Origin: Anaeromyces robustus
Taxonomy: Eukaryota; Neocallimastigomycota; Neocallimastigomycetes; Neocallimastigales; Neocallimastigaceae
Direction: 5' to 3'
Length of the DNA: 62,500 nucleotides
NCBI GenBank assembly: GCA_002104895.1
Contig: MCFG01000190.1
Location: 1-62,500, forward strand
Part shown: positions 53,536 through 62,500 of the stretch, one piece after another
Position numbering within the stretch: the stretch's first letter is position 1
How the letters are laid out: the number at the start of each line of letters is the position of its first letter
Notes under the pieces: model-generated
Database searches by the model: none
Seen by the model: only the letters and a program-made list of their open reading frames with translations
Told to the model about the DNA's origin: nothing
Translations under genes and position numbers: made by a program

Positions 53536-53690
53536 ACAATTAATATTTGATATTGATGAAGGAGGAACGAAGCTTCTTTAAAATGGTGCAACAAAAGTGC
53601 AACAACAGCTGGTGAATGAAATTTGGATCTTGCCATCCATGAAGCATAATCAAAATTGCATCATATGTTTTTATCAATTTAAGATAATTA
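53536..53690 (-). pseudogene. Possible gene relic
   Basis: This 150-base island is clearly richer in G and C than its surroundings. On the minus strand it reads about 44 codons of protein-like sequence (for example YASWMARSKFHSPAVV and LLHHFKEASF) ending in TAA, with a TGA immediately upstream. A second frame just upstream reads TYDAILIM, suggesting a frameshift. The amino-acid mix is unlike the Ile/Asn/Lys/Tyr noise of nearby frames. It is probably a fragment of a decayed gene. The family is not recognised and a genuine small exon cannot be excluded. Confidence 0.35.
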
Positions 53691-53841
53691 AAAATTTAAA
53701 TAAATATATATCAATATAAAAATTTTTTTTTGATAATGATAAATTTTAAATTAACAATTTTTATATTAAAAATTTTTTTTTAATTTTTTAAAAAATTGTT
53801 ATCTTTAATTCCTCTTTTTTTTCTTTTTTTTCCATTATCAT

Positions 53842-53880
<39 letters not shown>

Positions 53881-53916
53881 TTAATAATTTTATTAAAAAT
53901 TATATTTAATGAAAAA

Positions 53917-54292
<376 letters not shown>

Positions 54293-55441
54293 GAAAAGAT
54301 ATCAAAATAAATTAAATAATAGATAAAGTAAATTATATAGTAATTATTAGTATATTTATATATATTAATGTAAAAGATAATAGTTTATAATATTTCTAAA
54401 ATAATTCTAAAAATATTTTTTTTTTTTTTTTAAATTTTAGAAATTTAATTATTATGAATTACAGATTCAAAATTATGTAGAAAGAAATAATTATTAATTG
54501 ACCAATAATATAATTTAAAATAGAGTATTTTTGTTATAATAAATAAAAGAGGTATGAATTTAATATACAAAAGAAATCTATTGATAATATTTTTAATAAT
54601 TTTTATTAATTTATTAAAAATTAATTGAAATTTCTTTGAAATTTACTTTTTATACATTTTAAGTAATAATAATATTATAAATTTATGATAGAAAAAAAAA
54701 AATAGAAAAAAATAAATATAACACATAAACAATAATTAAGAGATATTATATATTTTTTTTAGAAAATAAAAAAAATTAAACATTTATATATACATATATA
54801 TAATATTTCTATATTTTTTTATTTATTAATTTCTAATTTAATTAAATATTAATTTAATTAAAAATTATTTGTTTAATGCAAATAATAATGTTTATTAGTT
54901 TTAATTCATAATAATAATGTTTCTCAGTTTTAATTTATATATATATTTTTTAATATTATTATTTTATTTTTCTTTTCAATCTTATTTTAATATAAGTGAA
55001 AAAAAAAAAAAAAAAAAAGAAAAAGTAAAAAAGAAATCTTTAATTATATAAAAATATTTTGATTTAACGCTTTAAAAATAACACATATTTTATTAAATAT
55101 TATTAAATAATATATTTATATATGTATATATATAGTATATATAGTATTTATATAGTATTTATTATTATTAATTTATTTTTATTTAAAATTAGAAAAAATA
55201 TATATAATATTATAGTTATCCAATTTGTGACAATTCAAATATAGTTTTTTTATTTTTCAATGATAAAAGTATTATATAATTATATTGAATATATTTTAAC
55301 CAATATATATAAATATTGATTATAGAAAAAAGAAAAAAGAAAAAAGAATATAATTGAAATAATTATAACTAAAATTTATTTTTATTATTGTTATTATTAT
55401 TATTTTCCCTCTTTTATATTACTTTTTAGAATTACGGAACA
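54293..55441. other. Upstream region of the NAD kinase gene
   Basis: A/T-rich with A tracts and a repeated phrase (AATAATAATGTTT near 54881 and 54910). A GAAAAAA-type run at about 55325-55347 precedes the NAD kinase leader. No gene was recognised. Confidence 0.4.
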
Positions 55442-58155
55442 ATGAGAAGAATGAAAATTTCGATGGATTCATCATTTGATCCATCTATTTTTAATGCACC
55501 AATTCAATCTGACATTTCATTGTCTTCACAAACATCAGTAAACCAAACATATTCTTCACTTCAAATAACAGGTTATTATTATATATAATTTTAATAAACT
55601 AATATCATAATTATTATAATAATTGTAATACTATTAATATAGTAATAGTAATAGTAATAGTAATAGTAATAGTAATAGTAATAATAAAAATAATAATAAT
55701 TATAATAGTTATAAATATTTATTATATTAATTAAATTTTAATATATTTTTCATTTTAATAATTAATAAATTTATTTTATTGGTATTATTTAATATTTATT
55801 ATAGACATGTCATTAAAGAAATTGGAAAATCCAAAATCTGTAATGATTATTTCAAAAGCACAAGATAATTATGTTATTCGTTTAACTCAACAATTAGTAT
55901 ATTGGCTTGTCATGTCTTCAAAAAATGAAGAAAATGAAATTAAAGCTTCTCGAGAAATACATATGTAATTTTATATGATATAATATAATATGAATTATAA
56001 TCTATAAATAATTTTTATAATATTATTAATTTTTATCTTATTAATATTAATACTTATTTTATAATGTAATATATATAAATAAACTTATTAATATACTTTT
56101 TAATCATTATTATATTTAATAAAACGCAAATAAACGAACAAATATAAATTAAACAAATAAAAAATAAAAAATAAAATATAAAAAATTAAAAAAAAAAAAA
56201 AAAAAAAAAAGTTATATTGATGGTAATTTAGCACAAAATCCAATATTTAATTATGATAAACTTTTAAAAATTCACCCAGATTTTAGAAGATTATTACATT
56301 TTTGGACTCCTCAATTTTGTGCAGAAACTCAAGGTCTTTATGATTTAATTGATTTTATTATCACATTAGGTGGTGATGGTACTGTATTATATGCTTCATG
56401 GCTTTTTCAAAATTCACCTGTTCCACCTGTTATACCAATTCATATGGGTTCATTAGGTTTTTTCACTGTTTTTAATTTTAATTATATGTTTAATATTTTA
56501 TCACGATTATTATCAACATCAAAAGAAGATAAAAAAGATGGAAAGGATGATAAAAAAGATGAAGATAATAAAAGTGATTCTTCATCAAATTATCCAAGCT
56601 ATTTAAATAACTTTAAATGTAAAGCTAGTCCTTTTGTAGGACTTGAAAATCATCGATCAATTTCTGAAGAGTTTTATTCTGAAGAAAAAAATAAATTATG
56701 TTTTAATAATCGTGTTCGTTTTGAATGCACTGTGTGGCGTTGTGCTAAAAGAAAGGGTGCAGATGATCCAGAATTAATTGCTTATAAACAAAAACAAAGG
56801 GAAAGAAAAAGAATTCAATTAGAATTAGATAGAATTATACCAGTAAAACCAGCAGAAAAATGTGAAGATGTTATTAATCAATTTAAAAGTGAATATAAAT
56901 CTGATTTAGATAATAAATCAGAAGATCTTTTTGCTGGACCAGAAGAACAAAAGTTTGAAAATTTAACTGATATTATGGCAGGTGGTGATAATCAATTATT
57001 ATTAAGTCATTTAGCAAAACAACAACTATCTTATATCCATTCACCTTCTTTCCTTAATACTTCACCATCAGATAATAATTTCAAGGATAGATATTCACGT
57101 CCAGTACCTACTGAAACCTTCCAAATTTTAAATGATGTTGTTGTGGATAGAGGTCCAAGTGCCTATATGAGTCATATGGAACTTTATGGAAATAATCGTC
57201 ATTTAACTACTGTACAAGCTGATGGTTTAGTTATTGCAACTCCAACTGGTAGTACAGCTTATTCTTTATCTGCAGGTGGTCCAATTGTTCATCCACAAGT
57301 TCAAACTATGATTGTTACTCCAATTTGTCCACGTAAATATATATATATATATAGACATTTTTTTTTCCTTTTCTTTTTTTTTTTTTTTTTGAATATTTTA
57401 ATTTATAAATATAAATATTTATTTCTATTTTAATTATTTTAATTATAATAATTAATATAATTGTAATAATAATTGATAATAATAATATTTTTTTTTTTTT
57501 TAAAAAATTTAAATAATATATATATATAAAATATATAATATATATATATTTAGATACTTTATCTTTTAGACCTATGTTATTACCTAATGATTTAGAGTTA
57601 AAAATTATGGTACCTAAAGATTCTCGTAATACAGCTTGGGCATCATTTGATGGTAGACATCGTATAGAATTAAAACAAGGTGATTTTATTACTGTAACTT
57701 CTAGTCGTTACCCAATGCCAACTATTTGTTTAAATGGTCAATCTAATGATTGGTATAATAGTTTAAGAAGATGTTTGAAATGGAATGATAGAGTAAGACA
57801 AAAGGCATTTTCTTCTAATGATAATTATATACCAGGACCTATTCCTGTCAATACTTTAAAGGCAGAATTAGATGATGCAATGAAACATATCATAGAAAAT
57901 GCTGCAGCTATGGGTGCTAATACTGCTAATAATAGTATTATTAATGGTGAAGGTTCAGAATCTGTAGCATTTGAAGATTTACAACATCCTAATTCTCTTC
58001 ATCCTTTGTTATATAATGCCTATGATCCTAATAGTCGTTTTAGTGATAATGATTTATTATACCATTCTAATTTATATTCAAGTACCTCTTTAAGTCAAAA
58101 AAGTTCTGATAATTTAGGTGCTAAAATATCTTATCATGATATTGGCTTTGTATAA
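55442..58155 (+). CDS. NAD kinase with large insertions (four exons)
   Basis: Exons 55442-55571, 55805-55964, 56212-57332 and 57554-58155 join to 670 residues. NAD kinase phosphorylates NAD with ATP to NADP and supplies the cell's NADPH pool. Diagnostic motifs are [11 protein letters not shown] (GGDGT at 150-154), HMGSLGFF near 174-181, VVDRGPSAY (Asp409), [20 protein letters not shown] near 432-451 and [15 protein letters not shown], the last formed exactly across intron 3. Compared with typical family members the catalytic region is interrupted by a Lys/Asp-rich insert after GSLGFF and by about 130 charged residues between CTVWR and LNDVVVDRG. The C-terminal 90 residues are Asn/Ser-rich. 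The first 45 residues are Ser-rich without an obvious presequence, which suggests the cytosolic form. Confidence 0.95.
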
Positions 58156-58861
58156 TTATATTTATTGAATTATTAAATATACACAAGAATAAAATAGTAT
58201 TTTTTTTTTTTTTTTCCTTATATATATTTCTTACTATAAAGAGTTATATATATAATTAATATATTTAATAATAATAATAATAATAAATATAGAATATTTA
58301 TAATTAAACCAAAATACATATATGAGCAAATAATAAAAAAAAACAAGAAACATACAAACAAACAAACCAAAAAAAAAAAAAAAAAAAAAAAAAAACATAA
58401 TAAAAAATAAAATATATAAATATTTAAAATTTAAATAATAATTATAATAATAATTAAAAAATAAAAAATAAAAAAAAAATAAAAAATAATAATATATATA
58501 AAGATATTAAAATTATCAATTGTAAATATTTTTTGAATAGTTTATATATATTCATTTGTTTTGTTTACATTCGTACTTTTTTCTTACTATGATAATCTTT
58601 ATTATTATTATTATTATTATTATAATTATTATTTTCCTTTGTTCCTATTCTTTTCTTTTTTTTTTTTTTTTTTTTAATATTCAAAATTTATTTTTATTAT
58701 TATATACTATACTATACTATTATTATTAAATTTTTTTTTTAATATATTTAATCATTAAAAATATCTTATTTATAATAATTTATAATAATTGTTTCTATTA
58801 GAAAAAAAAAAATAGTTAAAAGAAAACTAAAAATTTATTAACAATAATAAACATTTCTATT

Positions 58862-58895
<34 letters not shown>

Positions 58896-59356
58896 ATAGT
58901 TAATAATAATAATAAATAATAAATTAAAAATAAAATAATAATTATTTTTTTTTTTTTTAAAAAAAAAAAAAGTATTAATTTTGATGATATTTTTTTTTTT
59001 ATTTGCTTTTTTATATATGCTATTTATTTATTTATTTATTTATTACATTAATATTTACTTTATTAATTTTTATTAATTAATTATTAATTTTTATTAATTA
59101 ATTATTATTATTATTATAATTTTATTTTATTTTTATTTATTTTATTTATTTATTTATTTATTTTTTTATTAAATGTTAAGTAAAACTAATATTATTTAGC
59201 TTTAATTATTTTAATTTTTTTTATTATTTTCTAAAAAGATAAATTATAATTTTTAAATGATAAGGAATGAAATGTATATATATTTTTTTTTTTAAAAAAA
59301 AAAAAATAAAGGAAGTCTTGTGAGAAAAAAAAATAATAGAGAAAAGAAAAAAAAAG

Positions 59357-59389
<33 letters not shown>

Positions 59390-59724
59390 AAAAAAATGAA
59401 AACGAAAAATAAAATAAAAAAAAAAAAAAACAAAAAGGAAAAAAGTTAACTATATAAAATAATATATTGAGTATTGAGATATATAGAACTTTTTCTTCAA
59501 TTTTTTTTTTTTTTTTTTTTTTTATTTTATATTTCAATCATTTTTAATTATTTTTTTTTTTCTTTACCTTTTTTCTTTCTTTCGTTTTTTATTTTATTAT
59601 TATTTTTTTTTTATTTTTATTTTTATTTCATTTTCATTTATTTATTTATTTGTCTTTTTTTATTACTTTTCCTTCTTATTTATTTCAATTTTTTTTTTAA
59701 TTAATAAAAGATTAATTAGTTAAT
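58156..59724. other. Convergent intergenic region
   Basis: NAD kinase (+) and the dynamin gene (-) end toward each other. The spacer is dominated by A and T tracts, including A-rich 59340-59430 and T-rich 59500-59700, and a short (CA)n at 58862-58873. Frames translated from these tracts are Phe or Lys runs and are not genes. Confidence 0.6.
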
Positions 59725-60015
59725 CTATACAGAGTTAATAATTTCGTCGGCCTTAGTTAAAGCTTCAATCATCTTTTTACATTCTTTTCTACGTTGTAAA
59801 GTCATATCAGATTCCTTTAATAATTCTTCGAAAACATCCTTTTTATAAAGTTCTGATAAGAGATGACGTTGTAATTCGTCTTTAGCATGATTAACTAAGT
59901 TAAGCATAATAGCCTTTGGTACAAGATCAGCAACAGTACGCTTAACAATAGCATAATAAGATTGTAATAATAATTCTAAGAGAATTATTATAATAAATAG
60001 ATATGAAATAAAAAA

Positions 60016-60050
<35 letters not shown>

Positions 60051-62329
60051 ATATTTTTTATACATACATACATATATATTTATTTATATATATTTTATAA
60101 AAATTTTATATTATAATTTTTAATTTCCATAAAATAAAACTTACTGATCATTTCAGTTTCCATGTATTCACGTTCAGATAAGTTTCCGGAAGCCTTTAAA
60201 ACTGGTGGTGGCTATTTATTAATTAATGATATTTATTATTATTGTTATTATTTATTATTATTATTTTTTTATATAATTTGAATTAAAATAGGATATATTT
60301 AAATTTAGTAAATTTTTGTATTTTTATTTAAATATATTTTATTTCTACTTTATTTTTATTTTTATTTATTTAAATTTACGTTTTCAAGAACTCCTGGCTT
60401 CTTCTTTTTAGTAAAGAAAGATCCAAAGAATCCAGTATTGCTACTAGAAGTAGTATCATCTAATGGAGAGTTAGCTCTCTTATCTAAACCAAGACTATTC
60501 TTTTGGTTGTACTTTTCTTGAACTTTAGCCATTGCCTATATAATTATATGTTTATAATATTTTATTTATTTATTTATTTATATTTATTAATTATTGTTAT
60601 TGTTATTATTATTATTTTATCTTATCAATAACAATATTTATTTATTTCATCATCTCATTTCATTTCATTATTATAATAATATTTTTTTTCTTTATTTTAT
60701 TAATTACCTTATGACCACTTATGAAATCTGGATGAGCAGTATTTATATAACAAGCTTCAGCACTATTTATTTATACATTTATTTGTTTATTTATTATAAT
60801 TATTACATTACATAAAAATAAAAAAAATAAATAAAATTAATAAAAGATAAATTAAAATCAATGAAATTATTAATTATATTTAGTATTTTAATATTATTAA
60901 ATATTAATATAATTTAAATTTGAAGTTTTAACTTACGCAATGATACTTTGAACAAGTTTATTAGTTGGAACAAGAGAAGCTTTAAAGAATGAAATAACTG
61001 TAGAATAGAATTGTTCCTTTAATGATGGGAAACGCTTGAAAACCTATTTATATTTATATAATTTTTTATTATATTTATTATATTAAATATAAAGTAAATA
61101 ATTATATCATTATTAATTATATAACCAGATAAATATAAATTAATAATTATAAATAATTTTATAAGTAAATAAATAAAAGAAAAAAATATATTTTTTTTTA
61201 TTTTTAAATATTATATATTATAAGAATTTATCTTACTTGTCTTTGGAGTAATTGATTTAAGATACGGACTAATTCATCATAAATCATGTTAACACATTTT
61301 AAACTTGGATCTTCTAAACGTTTAATTTGTTGTTTGACTAAAACTTCAAAAGCGGTACTACCGACAAATAATGCTGGAGATGAACCCTATTACAATAAAT
61401 AATAGTTTGTAATTATAAATTTAAACATTATTACTATTATTCTTGATCATCTTCATCTACTAACATCATAATTTTTAAAATTTTTATTTCGAATATATAT
61501 AAATTTTGTTAAAAAAAAAAAAAAAAAAAAGACTTACAGATGAATTGTACATAATAGTTCTAATATCAACATCTTTAATTTGATCAAATGGATCCATACT
61601 AGTAATAGCATCTTTGAAACTATCGTGAAAAACGTAACTAATACGAGCACCACCACTAAGTTCAAAGCTTGATAAATCATTTGAATTACCATCGATAATA
61701 GTACGGAATTCACTACAGAATTCAGTGATAATGTTTAATACTAAATTAGACTATTTATGAATATAAATATTTTTTTTTTAAAAAAAAAAATTAAATAATT
61801 AATATATAAACAAAATAATAAAATAATAGTAATTTATTATTATAATTATTATTAATTTAAAATATTATTTATTTTACATGGCTAGTAACGTCATCGCCTA
61901 ATGGATCACCAAGTTGAGCAAGTTCAGCTTGGTATTTTTGAAGAGAAGCAGCAATTTTAATTTTAATTTCTGGTAAAGTATTTCTAATGTGGTGCATTAA
62001 AATCTTTAATAATAATTAATATTTTAATTAAAATGATATTTAATTGTAATAAAAAAGTTAAAATCACTTTCATTATTATAAAATCATATAATTATAATTA
62101 TGACAAATATAATTATTTATTACTATATTTATATTAAATGAAAAACATCAAGTTTTATTTTTACTTACCATATTTAATTTACGAGCTAAAAATGGAGTAC
62201 CACAGTATTGAGCTTTACTCTTGTAAGATGGATGATGTTCAAAGAATTGTTTTTCTGATTCAAGAGCTTTTGAAATTGCTTTATTAGTTTCAATATCTCT
62301 TTGACCACGATTAACAACAGGTACATAAC
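59725..62329 (-). CDS. Dynamin-like GTPase of Vps1/Dnm1 type, C-terminal part
   Basis: Nine exons are visible: 62329-62169, 62003-61878, 61750-61538, 61386-61237, 61043-60937, 60762-60708, 60535-60380, 60211-60145 and 59975-59725, all phase-consistent. The start is outside the window: the first visible exon begins in phase 1 after an intron that runs to the right edge, so the GTPase domain is missing only because of the window limit. The visible part is the dynamin stalk ([46 protein letters not shown]) followed by a short Ser/Lys-rich insert and the GTPase effector domain ([24 protein letters not shown], through IINSV). There is no PH domain between stalk and GED, which separates it from classical dynamin and fits Vps1 or Dnm1, which act in vacuolar/endosomal traffic or in division of peroxisomes and mitochondria-related organelles. 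Vps1 is favoured from overall wording. Confidence 0.95.
60010..60052. repeat. (AAAT)n array in the last dynamin intron
   Basis: About 40 bases of AAAT within the intron 59976-60144. Confidence 0.85.
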
Positions 62330-62341
62330 CTTATTTTATTT

Positions 62342-62480
62342 ATTGATTAATATAATATAATATAATATAATATAATATAATATAATATAATATAATATAA
62401 TATAATATAATATAATATAATATAATATAATATAATATAATATAATATAAAATAATATAATAAAATATAATATAATATAA
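62342..62480. repeat. (TATAA)n pentanucleotide array in a dynamin intron
   Basis: About 105 perfect bases of TATAA, then interrupted units to the right edge. It follows the 3' splice site of the first visible dynamin exon and is therefore intronic. Its full length is not known because the window ends. Confidence 0.95.
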
Positions 62481-62500
62481 ATAAAATAAAAATAAAAATT

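Noticed and set aside
59224-59704. Phe-rich frames on both strands
   Set aside because: They derive from A and T homopolymer tracts in a convergent spacer.

Overview
The window is an extremely A+T-rich (well over 80 % by eye), intron-rich eukaryotic segment. I read it as nuclear DNA of an anaerobic gut fungus (Neocallimastigomycota). The evidence is a pyruvate formate-lyase activating enzyme with an organelle-type presequence, a fungal Yap1801/1802-like clathrin adaptor with Prk1-type phosphosites, Asn/Gln-rich coding tracts, A/T homopolymers and (AAAT)n arrays, and GT-AG introns. Dictyostelids share the base composition, Asn/Gln tracts and receptor types and were considered, but the combination above fits an anaerobic fungus better. 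All multi-exon models were spliced by hand from GT/AG sites, phase continuity and protein sense; each complete one closes in frame.

Layout, left to right. 1-6.5 kb: an intronless Ser/Thr kinase (+), then gene-poor DNA with a decayed local repeat family and a 385-bp (AAAT)n array. 6.5-10 kb: an unrecognised five-exon Gln-rich protein (+). 11-15.4 kb: a nine-exon AP180/Yap1801-like ANTH clathrin adaptor (-). 16.7-17.2 kb: a broken copy of histidine-kinase exon sequence, carrying an exact 45-bp internal inversion. 18-26 kb: a twelve-exon gene (-) predicted to encode a 1,933-residue receptor that joins a Bmp-like ectodomain, one membrane span, a guanylyl-cyclase-type kinase-homology pseudokinase, a histidine kinase, a degenerate receiver and two intact receivers. 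27.5-30.5 kb: a 773-residue class C-like seven-span receptor with a bacterial-type solute-binding ectodomain (-). 32-34 kb: an HDHD5/CECR5-type HAD protein (-).

39-44 kb: a large intronless DEVH-box helicase (+). 48.4-50.5 kb: the PFL-activating enzyme (+, five exons). 51.8-52.1 kb: a 347-bp inverted-repeat element bounded by TTAA (MITE-like). 55.4-58.2 kb: an NAD kinase with large insertions (+, four exons). 59.7 kb to the right edge: the stalk and GED of a Vps1/Dnm1-type dynamin (-), whose GTPase part lies beyond the window.

The two neighbouring receptors, with bacterial-type binding domains of different families, suggest a nutrient-sensing locus (inference). Vps1-like dynamin and the AP180-like adaptor serve membrane traffic; PFL-AE and NAD kinase are metabolic. 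The most striking items are the receptor-cyclase front end joined to a histidine-kinase back end, its tandemly duplicated receiver cassettes, the inverted-block pseudogene, and twelve tandem TG-type phosphosite repeats in the clathrin adaptor.
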